Source of the DNA: Chryseobacterium camelliae
GTDB taxonomy: Bacteria > Bacteroidota > Bacteroidia > Flavobacteriales > Weeksellaceae
Length of the DNA: 64,000 nucleotides
Assembly: GCF_002770595.1 (NCBI RefSeq)
Contig: NZ_CP022986.1
Span: 558,001 to 622,000, forward strand
Reading direction: 5' to 3'
The number at the start of each line of letters is the position of its first letter. The stretch's first letter is position 1. Under the pieces are notes generated by a model, which saw only the letters and a program-made list of their open reading frames with translations, made no database searches and had not been told where the DNA came from. A program made the translations under genes and the position numbers. Shown here one piece after another: positions 41,328 to 50,919 of the stretch.

Positions 41328-42200
41328 ATGAATTTTCTTATCCGCATCATTTATCTGGTCTCAAAACTTCCCCTGAAAATCCTGTATGTTTTTTCAGACA
41401 TCATCTTTTTCCTGAACTATTATATTGTAGGATACAGGAAAAATGTCATCACCCGGAATCTTGAACGATCATTTCCCGATAAAAGCAAAGCTGAAATCCG
41501 GGACATCAAAAAGAAATTCTACCGTAATTTTTCAGATTACCTGGTGGAAACCATTAAATCTTTCAGCATTTCCGAAACTGAGTCCAGGGTGAGGATGCAG
41601 CATATCAACCAGGAAGTCTTCCATGAAGCCAAAGCAGAAGGCAAGAACATCATCCTCCTTGCCGGACACGTCTTCAACTGGGAGTGGATCAACGCACTGG
41701 CAACCCTTGTCCCACAGGATCACTGCCATCCTGTTTACCGTAAAGTAAACAGCAATTTCTGGGAAAACCAGATGAAAAAGCTGAGGAACAGGTTCGGGAA
41801 TGAAGCCCTGGAAGCCAATGAAGTGATCCTGAATATATTCAGATCTAAAAATGATGGAAGTTCTGCGTATATGTTTGTTGCGGACCAGACCCCACACTTC
41901 GCACACATCACTTACGGAACGGAGTTCCTGAATCAGAAAACACCTGTTTTTAACGGTTATGATAAACTGGCCACCCGTATGAACCTGGTCTTTATTTATT
42001 GCGAGATGAAGAAAGTAAAACGTGGGTTCTACCAGGTTAATTATCACAGGATCCATCCGGAAGGGGAAAAATTCCAGGAGCATGAGGTAGTGAAAAAATT
42101 CCATAAGCTGCTGGAAAATACATTGCATAAACATCCCGATAATTACCTTTGGTCACACCGTAAATGGAAGTATGAAGATTCAATTAAAAACATGATTTAA
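41328..42200 (+). CDS. Lipid A biosynthesis (LpxL/HtrB-like) acyltransferase
   Basis: About 290 residues. A membrane-associated N-terminus is followed by the acyltransferase His-x4-Glu motif in AGHVFNWEW and by FVADQTPHF and GTEFLNQKTPVF segments; the C-terminus has PDNYLWSHRKWKY. It transfers an acyl chain to lipid A at the inner membrane. ATG 41328 is preferred because of the promoter box at 41312-41319; ATG 41307 is the alternative. It is the first of three genes: acyltransferase, glycosyltransferase, exonuclease. Confidence 0.87.
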   Translation: MNFLIRIIYLVSKLPLKILYVFSDIIFFLNYYIVGYRKNVITRNLERSFPDKSKAEIRDIKKKFYRNFSDYLVETIKSFSISETESRVRMQHINQEVFHEAKAEGKNIILLAGHVFNWEWINALATLVPQDHCHPVYRKVNSNFWENQMKKLRNRFGNEALEANEVILNIFRSKNDGSSAYMFVADQTPHFAHITYGTEFLNQKTPVFNGYDKLATRMNLVFIYCEMKKVKRGFYQVNYHRIHPEGEKFQEHEVVKKFHKLLENTLHKHPDNYLWSHRKWKYEDSIKNMI

Positions 42201-42202
42201 TT

Positions 42203-43198
42203 ATGGCACAGATACAGCAAAAACTCGCTGTTGTCATCCTAAACTGGAACGGGAAGAACTGGCTGAAGAAATTTCTGCCGGATATTGTACGATTCACTAA
42301 GGATGCAGAAATTTTTGTCATAGACAATCTGTCTACAGACGATTCCGTCCCCTACCTGCTACAGAACTTCCCATCCGTTAAAATTGTTCGAAATGCCAAG
42401 AATTATGGTTTTGCCGGAGGATATAATGAAGGGCTTAAATCTATTCAGGCTGAATTTTACTGCCTTCTTAATTCTGATGTGGAAGTTACAGAGGACTGGA
42501 CACAGCCTGTCCTCCGATTATTGGATGCTATGCCTGAAGTTTCTGCTGTGCAACCGAAAATACTGTCCTATGATCGTCCGGAGTATTTTGAATTTGCCGG
42601 GGCTGCCGGTGGCCTGATCGATAATTTAGGCTATCCGTACTGCCGCGGAAGGGTTTTTGATGATCTTGAACAGGACCACGGACAATATGATGATGAAACC
42701 GAAATTTTCTGGGCATCAGGCTGCTGCTTTTTTATCCGTTCGGAAGATTTCTGGGAACAAAACGGTTTTGATGAGCGGTTTTTTGCCCATCAGGAAGAAA
42801 TCGATCTTTGCTGGAGGCTGATTAATTCAGGAAAGAAAATCTATTACACGGGAAAATCCAGAATATATCATGTAGGTGGCGGTACCCTTAACAAACAGAG
42901 CCCGACAAAGACCTATCTGAATATCCGGAACAACCTTTCCATGCTGCTTAAAAACATGCCCTTTCCAAAGCTTATTCTGACGCTGTTTTTAAGGATGTGC
43001 CTGGATGGTTTGGCTGCGCTTTATTTCGGCTTTAAATACGGCTTTCCTCACTTCTGGGCTGTAGTGCGGGCGCACTTTGCCTTCTACGGACAAGTACCCG
43101 GAACATGGAAGAGGAGGAACAGCCATCAGAAAGAAAACTTCTACCAATCGAAATGGTTGATCTTCAAACATTTTTCCGGCACAAAGATCAACTCTTAA
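42203..43198 (+). CDS. Family 2 glycosyltransferase
   Basis: A 331-residue GT-A enzyme. The N-terminus (AVVILNWNGKNW), the FVIDNLSTDDS and NYGFAGGYNEGL segments and the LLNSDVEV (metal-binding Asp) site are standard, and FDERFFAHQEEIDLCWRL resembles rhamnosyl/dTDP-sugar transferases. A hydrophobic segment lies near 255-285. It probably adds a sugar to a lipid- or cell-surface acceptor. It starts 2 bases after the acyltransferase stop. Confidence 0.88.
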   Translation: MAQIQQKLAVVILNWNGKNWLKKFLPDIVRFTKDAEIFVIDNLSTDDSVPYLLQNFPSVKIVRNAKNYGFAGGYNEGLKSIQAEFYCLLNSDVEVTEDWTQPVLRLLDAMPEVSAVQPKILSYDRPEYFEFAGAAGGLIDNLGYPYCRGRVFDDLEQDHGQYDDETEIFWASGCCFFIRSEDFWEQNGFDERFFAHQEEIDLCWRLINSGKKIYYTGKSRIYHVGGGTLNKQSPTKTYLNIRNNLSMLLKNMPFPKLILTLFLRMCLDGLAALYFGFKYGFPHFWAVVRAHFAFYGQVPGTWKRRNSHQKENFYQSKWLIFKHFSGTKINS

Positions 43199-43221
43199 TG
43201 TATAATTCATAACTTTATCCA

Positions 43222-43776
43222 ATGGATTTCTGCGCTATAGACTTTGAAACGGCTACCCATGACAGAAGCTCTGCCTGTGAAATGGGAATCTGCATTGTGC
43301 AGGACTCAAAAATTGTGGAGACCAGGACCTGGCTGATCAAGCCGCCAAGCTTCCCGTATTTCAGTCCGAGGAATATTGCCGTTCACGGTATTAATCCGGA
43401 AGATGTTCAGGATGCACCTACTTTTGATGAAATCTGGTATGAAGCAGATGAAATGATGTATGGCACCCTGATGATTGCCCATAATGCGAGTTTTGATGCA
43501 GGGGTACTCAGGGGATGCCTGGGCCATTACGGAATGTTTTCCCCTAAACTCAACTATTTATGCAGCATCCAGCTGGCTAAGCAGTCATGGAATTACCTTC
43601 CAAGATATGGATTGAAACACCTGGCAGAATACCATGAGATTAAATTCAACCACCACCGTGCCGGTGCTGATGCAGAAGTCTGTGCAAAAATTTCCCTGCT
43701 GGCCTTTGAAAAACTGTTTCTTACCAGTAATGATGAAATCCATGACTTTATGAAACTGAAGATTAAAAAGCTGTAA
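43222..43776 (+). CDS. DnaQ-like 3'-5' exonuclease
   Basis: A 184-residue DEDDh exonuclease: CAIDFETAT (Asp and Glu of motif I), AHNASFDAGVL (motif II) and HHRAGADAEVCA (motif III His and Asp). It lacks BRCT or polymerase modules. It removes nucleotides from DNA or RNA 3' ends; whether it serves repair or RNA processing is unclear. It starts 23 bases after the glycosyltransferase stop. Confidence 0.87.
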   Translation: MDFCAIDFETATHDRSSACEMGICIVQDSKIVETRTWLIKPPSFPYFSPRNIAVHGINPEDVQDAPTFDEIWYEADEMMYGTLMIAHNASFDAGVLRGCLGHYGMFSPKLNYLCSIQLAKQSWNYLPRYGLKHLAEYHEIKFNHHRAGADAEVCAKISLLAFEKLFLTSNDEIHDFMKLKIKKL

Positions 43777-43822
43777 GTTTCAAAGCACTGTCAATGCCTT
43801 AAGTGTACAATAAGATAAGGCT

Positions 43823-44209
43823 TTAATTGCTCAATACCTCAGAAAGCAGATTGAATTTAGGGATATCCACTTCAAAGCTTTCTTCTGTTTCCATATTTCT
43901 GATGAGGTATTTCCCGCTCATATTCCCCACTCCGGAGCGGAGCATGACATTGGAGAAATAATCGAACTGATCACCGACAGCAATTTCAGGAGTGAGTCCG
44001 ATAACCCCGTCGCCTACGATTTCCGTATAGCCGAAGCCGACATCGAAAACCAGCCATTTTCTCTTCAGGATTTTTATGGGAAAACTACCTGAATTCTCAA
44101 TGGTGATGTTGTACTTAAAAACGTACCGGTTTTCCGAGGGATAACTGTTTTTAGTGTCGTATTCAGGAACCACTGAAACTTTAATGTTTGAAGTCGTTTT
44201 TGAGAACAT
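43823..44209 (-). CDS. apaG: ApaG (CorD) protein
   Basis: About 128 residues of an all-beta ApaG protein. VFKYNITIENSGSFPIKI, RKWLVFDVGFG and GVGNMSGKYLIR match the family, which has been linked to Co/Mg resistance and dinucleotide metabolism; its biochemical role is uncertain. ATG 44209 is chosen over a TTG at 44254, which would lie within the terminator of sucB. Confidence 0.9.
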   Translation of the reverse strand: MFSKTTSNIKVSVVPEYDTKNSYPSENRYVFKYNITIENSGSFPIKILKRKWLVFDVGFGYTEIVGDGVIGLTPEIAVGDQFDYFSNVMLRSGVGNMSGKYLIRNMETEESFEVDIPKFNLLSEVLSN

Positions 44210-44223
44210 ACCTGGTATTTTCT

Positions 44224-44254
44224 CAAATCTATACAAAAATCTCGCCTTTTGCAA
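44224..44254 (-). promoter_or_regulatory. apaG promoter built across the sucB terminator
   Basis: On the minus strand TTG (44252-44254) lies in the loop and stem of the sucB terminator, followed by exactly 20 bases and then TAGATTTG (44224-44231), a perfect minus-7 box, 14 bases before ATG 44209. Terminator and promoter share sequence. Confidence 0.6.
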
Positions 44255-44262
44255 GGCGAGAT
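44239..44262 (-). terminator. Terminator of sucAB
   Basis: A 10-bp perfect stem (ATCTCGCCTT / AAGGCGAGAT) with a 4-base loop, then TTTTTG on the minus strand. Confidence 0.83.
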
Positions 44263-44289
44263 TATAAGTTTATCTGATATTGATGAAAA

Positions 44290-45555
44290 TTAAAGCTCTA
44301 GTGCTTTTCTCTCATCACCTCCCATTAATACTGCTACAGGGTTGTCGATAGCTTCTTTTACAGCTACCAGGAATCCAACAGATTCCCTTCCGTCAATAAT
44401 CCTGTGGTCATAAGACATCGCTACGTACATCATCGGGCGGATTACAACCTGTCCGTCTACGGCAACCGGTCTCTGGATGATGTTGTGCATGCCCAAGATA
44501 GCAGACTGCGGCGGGTTAATGATCGGAGTAGAAAGCATAGACCCGAATACTCCTCCGTTAGTGATCGTAAACGTACCTCCGGTCATTTCGTCTACGGTAA
44601 TCTTTCCGTCTCTTACTTTTTCAGCAAGATTCTTGATGTTTGCTTCCACTCCTTTAAAGGTCATGTTCTCTGCATTCCTCAATACAGGAACCATCAATCC
44701 TTTAGGTCCTGAAACCGCTACGGAAATATCGCAGAAATCATAATTTACTTTGAAATCACCATCAATGGATGCGTTCACATCAGGATACATTTGTAATGCT
44801 CTGGTTACCGCTTTCGTAAAGAAAGACATGAAACCAAGGCCAATCCCGTGTTTCTGAGCGAATTCGTCTTTATATTGTTTTCTGATTCTGAAGATTTCAG
44901 ACATGTCTACCTCGTTAAAAGTCGTCAGCATGGCAGTCTCATTCTTCACAGAGACCAATCTTGACGCTACTTTTCTTCTTAAAACAGAAAGTTTAGTAGT
45001 GGTTGTAGATCTTGATCCGGTTGCAGTAAGGGAAGTTCCCCCCATAGCAGGAACAGCAGCCAGTTCTGCGTCAGTCTTAGTGATTCTGCCGTCTCTTCCT
45101 GTTCCGGATACCTGACCAGCATCCATTCCTTTTTCATCTAAAATTTTCTTTGCGGCAGGAGACGGAGCACCTGTAGCATATGTCTGTGTTGCAGCTGCCG
45201 GCTGAGCAGCAGGTTTTGGAGCTTCCTGTTTTGCAGGCTCAGCTGCTTTAGGAGCTTCTTCTTTTTTCGGAGCTTCGGCAGCAGGAGCCGCAGGGCTTCC
45301 TCCTTCAGGTTTAGCAGCGTCCATATCAATTAAACAAACGACCTGGCCTACCTGTACCACGTCTCCCTCTTCTGCCTTTAAAGTAATTATACCGCTTTGT
45401 TCAGCAGGCAATTCAAGGGTGGCTTTGTCTGAGTCTACCTCAGCGATTGGCTGATCTTTTTCTACATAATCACCATCTTTCACAAGCCAGGTTGCAATTT
45501 CAACTTCTGTAATTGATTCGCCCGGTGAAGGAACTTTCATTTCTAAAACTGACAT
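44290..45555 (-). CDS. sucB: 2-Oxoglutarate dehydrogenase E2 (dihydrolipoamide succinyltransferase)
   Basis: A 421-residue E2 with one lipoyl domain (lysine in [13 protein letters not shown]), an Ala/Pro/Lys-rich linker, an E3-binding domain ([12 protein letters not shown] and [10 protein letters not shown]) and a catalytic domain with the [13 protein letters not shown] motif. It makes succinyl-CoA in the TCA cycle. It starts 36 bases after sucA, so the two are one operon. Confidence 0.95.
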   Translation of the reverse strand: MSVLEMKVPSPGESITEVEIATWLVKDGDYVEKDQPIAEVDSDKATLELPAEQSGIITLKAEEGDVVQVGQVVCLIDMDAAKPEGGSPAAPAAEAPKKEEAPKAAEPAKQEAPKPAAQPAAATQTYATGAPSPAAKKILDEKGMDAGQVSGTGRDGRITKTDAELAAVPAMGGTSLTATGSRSTTTTKLSVLRRKVASRLVSVKNETAMLTTFNEVDMSEIFRIRKQYKDEFAQKHGIGLGFMSFFTKAVTRALQMYPDVNASIDGDFKVNYDFCDISVAVSGPKGLMVPVLRNAENMTFKGVEANIKNLAEKVRDGKITVDEMTGGTFTITNGGVFGSMLSTPIINPPQSAILGMHNIIQRPVAVDGQVVIRPMMYVAMSYDHRIIDGRESVGFLVAVKEAIDNPVAVLMGGDERKALEL

Positions 45556-45591
45556 ATCGAGTATTTTTATTTTTAATGGATTATTATTTAA

Positions 45592-48411
45592 TTAAGCGGT
45601 TACCGGTCTTTTAGCAGGCATATCTTCTCTGTCGAACACCCTGTTGATTACCATATTCTGATTTTTCTCAAACATTTTATGGCTTCCAGGTGCCGGTGCT
45701 CCGCTCGGTACAGGGGCAATTACCTGGATTCCTGTATCTCTGAAGTTTCTCAGGATGTAGGACCATGCTCCCATGTTTTCAGGTTCTTCCTGAGCCCAGA
45801 TCAGCTGTTTCCTGTTTCCGTATTTGCTGAAGATCTGTTCGATGGCATCGGCCTGTAACGGATACAACTGCTCAAATCTTACCAAGGCTACATTTTCAGC
45901 ATTCAGTTCTTCTTTCTTCGCAAGGAGTTCGAAGTAAAGCTTACCTGAACACAGAACCAGTTTCTCAACTTTATCAGGATTAGCGGTAGCATCATCCAAA
46001 ACAGGCTGGAATGAACCGTTGGCGAAATCTTCCAGCGGAGAAACCACTTTCGGGTGTCTCAGCAATGATTTCGGGCTCATAACGATCAGCGGCTTCCTGA
46101 ATGACCATTTCAGCTGTCTTCTCAACAAGTGGAAGTAGTTGGCTGGTGAAGTAATATTGGCCACCACCATATTCTCATTGGCACAAAGGGTAAGGAATCT
46201 TTCCAGTCTGGCGGAAGAATGCTCTGCACCCTGCCCTTCCGAACCGTGAGGCAACAGCATTACCAACCCGTCCTGGATTTTCCATTTCTCTTCTGCGGCA
46301 GCCAGATACTGGTCTACAATAATCTGCGCCCCATTCACGAAATCACCGAACTGTGCTTCCCAGATCGTCAGGGTATTGGGTGAAGCCATGGCGTATCCGT
46401 AATCAAATCCTAACACCCCGTATTCTGAAAGGTGGGAATTGTACACGTCAAACCTGTTGTCGGAAACATGCCTTAAAGGGATGTATTCTTCTTCCGTATC
46501 TTCCGTTTTCACAACGGCATGCCTATGGGAGAATGTACCTCTTTCCACATCCTCACCGGAAATCCTTACATTATGTCCTTCAGTAAGAAGAGTTGCATAA
46601 GCAAGCCATTCCCCTAAAGCCCAGTCAAGGGAATTCCCTTCAATTGCTTTGATACGGTTATCGAACAGCCTCGTAATCTTATTGATGAATTTCTTGTCTG
46701 CCGGAAGCGTGGACATTTTAATGGCCAGTTCCTTCAGTTTCTCAGGGTCATACTGAGTATTAACAGCTTCCTGAACGGCTCCTCTTTTGGCAATCGGATA
46801 ATTAGTCCAGTCGTCTGCCATGAATACATCCATCACGTTCTTTTCAATTTCTTTGGATGCGTCAAAGTCTTTATCTAAAAGCTGCTTGAAGTTTACTTCC
46901 ATATTCTTAAGAACATCGTCGGAAATAACACTGTCGTTGATCAGCTTGTCTTTATAAATTTCTCTCGGGTTCGGATGCTTGGAGATCAGTTTATACAAAT
47001 TAGGCTGTGTGAACCTTGGCTCATCACCTTCGTTGTGTCCGTATTTTCTGTACCCTAGCAGGTCGATGTAAACATCTTTCCCGAATTTCGCTCTGTAATC
47101 TGCAGCGAAATGGATGGCATGCACCACTGCTTCAGCATCATCTGCGTTCACGTGCATCACCGGTGATTCCGTTACTTTGGCGATATCCGTACAGTATGTT
47201 GAAGACCTTGCATCGGCATAATTCGTGGTAAATGATACCTGGTTATTCACTACGATATGAACGGTTCCTCCTGTCCTGTAGCCTTCCAGGGTCATCATCT
47301 GGGCAACCTCGTAAGCAATACCCTGTCCTGCGATAGCTCCGTCACCATGGATGACAATCGGTAGGATCTTGGAATAATCCCCTTTGTATTTATCATCCAC
47401 TTTAGCACGGCAGATCCCCTCTACAAGAGCGGCAACCGTTTCCAGGTGGGATGGGTTCGGAGTAAGGTTGATGGAAACTTCTTCTCCAGACGCTGTTTTT
47501 ATTTTTTTAGAAGAACCTAAGTGGTATTTCACGTCACCGGAAAATACATCTTCCTCAAATTCTTTTCCTTCAAATTCTGAGAAAATCTGTTTGTAGGATT
47601 TCCCGAAAATATTGGAAAGCACATTCAGCCTTCCTCTGTGGGCCATGCCTAAAACCACTTCATCCACACCCAGCTGGGAAGATCTTGAGATCAGCTGATC
47701 CAATGCAGGGATCAGTGTTTCTCCTCCTTCGAGGGAGAACCTTTTCTGGCCTACGAATTTGGTGTGAAGGTAATTTTCAAAAGCAACTGCCTGGTTGAGC
47801 TTTAAAAGAATTTCCGTTTTTTCGTTTGCCGAAAGGTTCGGATGGTTCTCATTAACCTGCAGCCATTGCTTGATGAAGTCCTTTTCTTCCACATTGTTAA
47901 TGTGCATGTACTCTACTCCGATGGAATCACAGTAGATGTTCTCAAGATGGTGGATCAGCTCCTGTAATGTAGCAGGACCTTTCATTCCGGTTTCCGTAGC
48001 GCAGTTGAATTTGGTATTCAGGTCTTCTTTGCTGAGACCGAAATTTTCAATATCCAGAGTTGGGGCATAATGCCTTCTCTCTCTTACCGGATTGGTTTTA
48101 GTGAAGAGGTGTCCTCTTGTTCTGTATGCTTCGATAAGGTTAACAACCTTAAATTCTTTTTTGATATGTTCAGGAACTTCTCCGTTGGAAACCGCCTGAG
48201 CCATTTGATTTACCGCAGGGGCTGACTGAGCTGCGGGTGCCTGAACGTACTGGACATTATCTTCATCACCGTAAGTCTCCAAAGCAAAATCAAAGCCCTG
48301 AAAGAAGGCTTTCCATGATGGTTCCAGAGAATCCGGATATTTTAAATACTGTTGGTATAAATCCTCAATTAACTGAGAATGAGCTGCGTTTAGGAATGAA
48401 AATCTGTCCAT
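45592..48411 (-). CDS. sucA: 2-Oxoglutarate dehydrogenase E1
   Basis: A 939-residue thiamine-diphosphate enzyme of normal length. The N-terminus (LYQQYLKYPDSLEPSWKAFF) is typical; GMAHRGRLNVLSN and GDGAIAGQGIAYEV (cofactor and Mg binding), GHNEGDEP and the ending AQEEPENMGAWSY are standard OGDH motifs. It decarboxylates 2-oxoglutarate and passes the succinyl group to the E2. The upstream region shows only an imperfect promoter box. Confidence 0.97.
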   Translation of the reverse strand: MDRFSFLNAAHSQLIEDLYQQYLKYPDSLEPSWKAFFQGFDFALETYGDEDNVQYVQAPAAQSAPAVNQMAQAVSNGEVPEHIKKEFKVVNLIEAYRTRGHLFTKTNPVRERRHYAPTLDIENFGLSKEDLNTKFNCATETGMKGPATLQELIHHLENIYCDSIGVEYMHINNVEEKDFIKQWLQVNENHPNLSANEKTEILLKLNQAVAFENYLHTKFVGQKRFSLEGGETLIPALDQLISRSSQLGVDEVVLGMAHRGRLNVLSNIFGKSYKQIFSEFEGKEFEEDVFSGDVKYHLGSSKKIKTASGEEVSINLTPNPSHLETVAALVEGICRAKVDDKYKGDYSKILPIVIHGDGAIAGQGIAYEVAQMMTLEGYRTGGTVHIVVNNQVSFTTNYADARSSTYCTDIAKVTESPVMHVNADDAEAVVHAIHFAADYRAKFGKDVYIDLLGYRKYGHNEGDEPRFTQPNLYKLISKHPNPREIYKDKLINDSVISDDVLKNMEVNFKQLLDKDFDASKEIEKNVMDVFMADDWTNYPIAKRGAVQEAVNTQYDPEKLKELAIKMSTLPADKKFINKITRLFDNRIKAIEGNSLDWALGEWLAYATLLTEGHNVRISGEDVERGTFSHRHAVVKTEDTEEEYIPLRHVSDNRFDVYNSHLSEYGVLGFDYGYAMASPNTLTIWEAQFGDFVNGAQIIVDQYLAAAEEKWKIQDGLVMLLPHGSEGQGAEHSSARLERFLTLCANENMVVANITSPANYFHLLRRQLKWSFRKPLIVMSPKSLLRHPKVVSPLEDFANGSFQPVLDDATANPDKVEKLVLCSGKLYFELLAKKEELNAENVALVRFEQLYPLQADAIEQIFSKYGNRKQLIWAQEEPENMGAWSYILRNFRDTGIQVIAPVPSGAPAPGSHKMFEKNQNMVINRVFDREDMPAKRPVTA

Positions 48412-48524
48412 TATTACAGTTTATCTGTTATTAAAATTTGTTTGTCGAATTAATCTTCAAATGTAATAAAAAAAACCGAGGTGGCACAGGCTCAAACCAT
48501 TTAAAAAAACTATGGATACAGAAA

Positions 48525-49565
48525 CTATTTATAGACAGAGAGAGACAGTTTCATATTGACTTCCTGGTCTTCCAGAGGGCGTTCTATAAACATCTGGCGG
48601 ATATCCCCGAAACGCATTTCATTCTTCTTTGCCTGTTGGATAAGCTGCTGAATTGCTTTCACCCTTCCTGCATAGGTCCCTTTATAATACATGACGTAAT
48701 TTTCCGTCGCATTAATCGTCCTGAAACTGAAATTATTGTCGCTGACTCCGGTTTTGTTAGACAGCGGAATCCCCATAAAATAAGATACTTCTTTGTCTTT
48801 GTAATTATCGGCATCGGTAACCAGGACAGCATACCCGAATTCATCATCTTTCTTACCCAGGTCCATTGTTACATAGTTGTACACTTTATTGTAGTTCATG
48901 ACAATATTTTTGTACAGGGCATCATTTTTATTCGATGCACTTACATTGACCCCCAACAGCAGCTGGGATTCGTCCTTTTCCACCATAAGGCTGTCGTACT
49001 TTATGGACGCCAGCTGATTGTCTTTTTCAACCTTATTCCCCAGGACATTTTTGAGCTTAATCATGCTTTTGTCAATATTATCGGCAAAACGGTCTTCCGT
49101 CCAGAAATTCTCTACACGCCTGAACAGTGAAAGTTTGGGTGTAGAAACGCGCCAGGTAATGCTTGTTTTCTGTGGCGACAGGGATTTAAATTTCACATCA
49201 ACCAAAGTAGGGTTTTCATTGCGGTCTTCAAAAAGCTGGTATCTAAGGGTTTTTCCCGGATTTTCATACCGGATGAACATTTCGCCATCGGTTTCATTTT
49301 TTGGATCGACATAGCTTATAGAGCTTCCCTGTCCTTCGTAGGGCGTATAATAATCAATATCGATGGAAGGAGAGCTGCTGAAAAAGTTGTTCCAGCGGGT
49401 GAAGCTCTGCAGGTTGTTGAACTGGGAAAAGACTTTGTCTACCGGATAATCGATCTCTTTTTCGATGGTAAAGCTTTTGCTTTCATCAACAAAATAATAC
49501 ATGGAAAGGGCATAAGCTCCCACCAGGATAATCACAATTACACTTAGGATTCTGAAAACACGCAT
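48525..49565 (-). CDS. SRPBCC-fold protein with C-terminal GyrI-like region
   Basis: About 346 residues. An N-terminal membrane anchor (about 4-24) is followed by an SRPBCC/START-like domain (about 35-170, with FTIEKEIDYPVDKVFSQFNN and TRWNNFF) and a C-terminal region (about 200-340) that looks like a GyrI/AraC effector-binding fold with a KAIQQLIQQAKK helix. It may bind a hydrophobic ligand at the membrane; function unknown. ATG 49565 is preferred; the minus-7 box TACTTTTG (49570-49577) ends only 4 bases before it, so the message is probably leaderless. Confidence 0.78.
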   Translation of the reverse strand: MRVFRILSVIVIILVGAYALSMYYFVDESKSFTIEKEIDYPVDKVFSQFNNLQSFTRWNNFFSSSPSIDIDYYTPYEGQGSSISYVDPKNETDGEMFIRYENPGKTLRYQLFEDRNENPTLVDVKFKSLSPQKTSITWRVSTPKLSLFRRVENFWTEDRFADNIDKSMIKLKNVLGNKVEKDNQLASIKYDSLMVEKDESQLLLGVNVSASNKNDALYKNIVMNYNKVYNYVTMDLGKKDDEFGYAVLVTDADNYKDKEVSYFMGIPLSNKTGVSDNNFSFRTINATENYVMYYKGTYAGRVKAIQQLIQQAKKNEMRFGDIRQMFIERPLEDQEVNMKLSLSVYK

Positions 49566-49569
49566 CACA

Positions 49570-49600
49570 CAAAAGTAAGACAAATAAAAAAAGTGACCAA
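49570..49600 (-). promoter_or_regulatory. Promoter of SRPBCC gene built across the glgC terminator
   Basis: TTG (49598-49600) lies in the glgC terminator stem and loop, followed by exactly 20 bases and then the perfect box TACTTTTG (49570-49577). Only 4 bases separate the box from the ATG. Confidence 0.58.
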
Positions 49601-49612
49601 TATCTGATCACT
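49592..49612 (-). terminator. Terminator of the glycogen operon
   Basis: An 8-bp stem with one G-U pair (AGTGATCA / TGGTCACT on the minus strand), then seven T. 25 bases past the glgC stop. Confidence 0.75.
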
Positions 49613-49637
49613 CTAGTTATAGCTATATGTAAATTTC

Positions 49638-50906
49638 TTATCCGATATGGGTTCCCGCAGGAAGCACAGCTCCTTTTTTCACGACTACGATCCCGTCCTG
49701 TACGGCATGTGTCCCGTAATCTCCGTCTTCTAAGTGCCTTCCGCCAATAATCCTTACATTGTCTCCGATATAGCAGTTTTTATCGATAATGGCTTTTTCT
49801 ATATAACAGTACTTGCCTATTCCCATATTCGGGAAATTGGTCTTTTCATTGGAAACGATATCGGCGGTAGTCTGGTAGAAATCCGCACCCATCACATAGG
49901 AATTGACAATGGTACTCCCCTTGTCAATCCTCATCCGGTTACCAATGACAGAATTCTCTATCTTGTCAGCCATAATGATACATCCGTCCCCGAAAACTGC
50001 CTTGCTTACGTAAGAACCGTTGATTTTAGACGGCGGGAGCATTCTCGCCCTGGTATAGATCGGTGATGTGGAAAACAAGTTGAATTTGGGAAAATCCTGG
50101 CAAAGATCCAGGTTAGCTTCATAAAAAGACTCAATGGTTCCTATATCCGTCCAGTAGCCTTCATACTGATAGCTTAGGGTAGTATATTTCCCAATGGAGT
50201 TGGGAATGATATCTTTTCCAAAATCATCTCCTGCTCCTTCTTCAAACATCTTTTTAAGAATGTTTTTATTGAAAATATAGATTCCCATGGAAGCAAGATA
50301 TTCTTTACCCAGATGCTTGTTTTCTTCTGACACTTCAGACTTAAGATCCCCCAGCTCATCATAAGCCGGTTTTTCCCAGAAAGAAGTGATATTCCCTTCA
50401 TCATCAGACTTTAAGATTCCGAAGCCGGTAGCATCTTTGGCATTTACCGGAATTGTGGCAATGGTAACATCACCGCCTTTTTCCATATGGAAATCCAGCA
50501 TTTCCCTGAAATCCATCTGGTATAGCTGGTCTCCCGAAAGAATTAATATATGGTCATAATCATACTTTTCCAAATGTTTCATGGATTGTCTTACTGCATC
50601 GGCTGTTCCCTGGTACCAGCTTTCATTTTCCACATTCTGCTCGGCAGCAAGGATGTCTACGAAACCTTTGCTGAAAATATCAAAATGGTAAGAATTTTTG
50701 ATATGTGAATTTAAAGAGGCTGAATTAAACTGGGTTAACACCAGGATCTTATTCAATCCTGAATTCAGGCAGTTAGAAATAGGAATATCCACGAGCCTGT
50801 ATTTTCCGGCGATTGGAACTGCCGGCTTTGATCTGGTATAGGTAAGAGGGAATAATCTCGTTCCCCGGCCTCCGCCTAAAACAATGGAAATGACATTGCG
50901 TTTCAT
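49638..50906 (-). CDS. glgC: Glucose-1-phosphate adenylyltransferase
   Basis: A 422-residue ADP-glucose pyrophosphorylase. The N-terminal nucleotidyltransferase has the GGGRGTRLFPLTYTRSKPAV signature, LILSGDQLYQMD (metal-binding Asp) and SWYQGTADAVRQ; the C-terminal left-handed beta helix (about 290-415) has hexapeptide-like repeats such as IIDKNCYIGDNVRIIGG. It makes ADP-glucose for glycogen synthesis and is normally allosterically controlled. It is the last gene of the glg operon. Confidence 0.95.
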   Translation of the reverse strand: MKRNVISIVLGGGRGTRLFPLTYTRSKPAVPIAGKYRLVDIPISNCLNSGLNKILVLTQFNSASLNSHIKNSYHFDIFSKGFVDILAAEQNVENESWYQGTADAVRQSMKHLEKYDYDHILILSGDQLYQMDFREMLDFHMEKGGDVTIATIPVNAKDATGFGILKSDDEGNITSFWEKPAYDELGDLKSEVSEENKHLGKEYLASMGIYIFNKNILKKMFEEGAGDDFGKDIIPNSIGKYTTLSYQYEGYWTDIGTIESFYEANLDLCQDFPKFNLFSTSPIYTRARMLPPSKINGSYVSKAVFGDGCIIMADKIENSVIGNRMRIDKGSTIVNSYVMGADFYQTTADIVSNEKTNFPNMGIGKYCYIEKAIIDKNCYIGDNVRIIGGRHLEDGDYGTHAVQDGIVVVKKGAVLPAGTHIG

Positions 50907-50919
50907 AAATATCTTGCGT

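Noticed and set aside
48438..49130. A 230-codon open frame antisense to the SRPBCC gene
   Set aside because: It is the shadow of a real gene: no promoter or family pattern, odd composition (many Phe, His and Ile), and the minus-strand gene has a full domain pattern.
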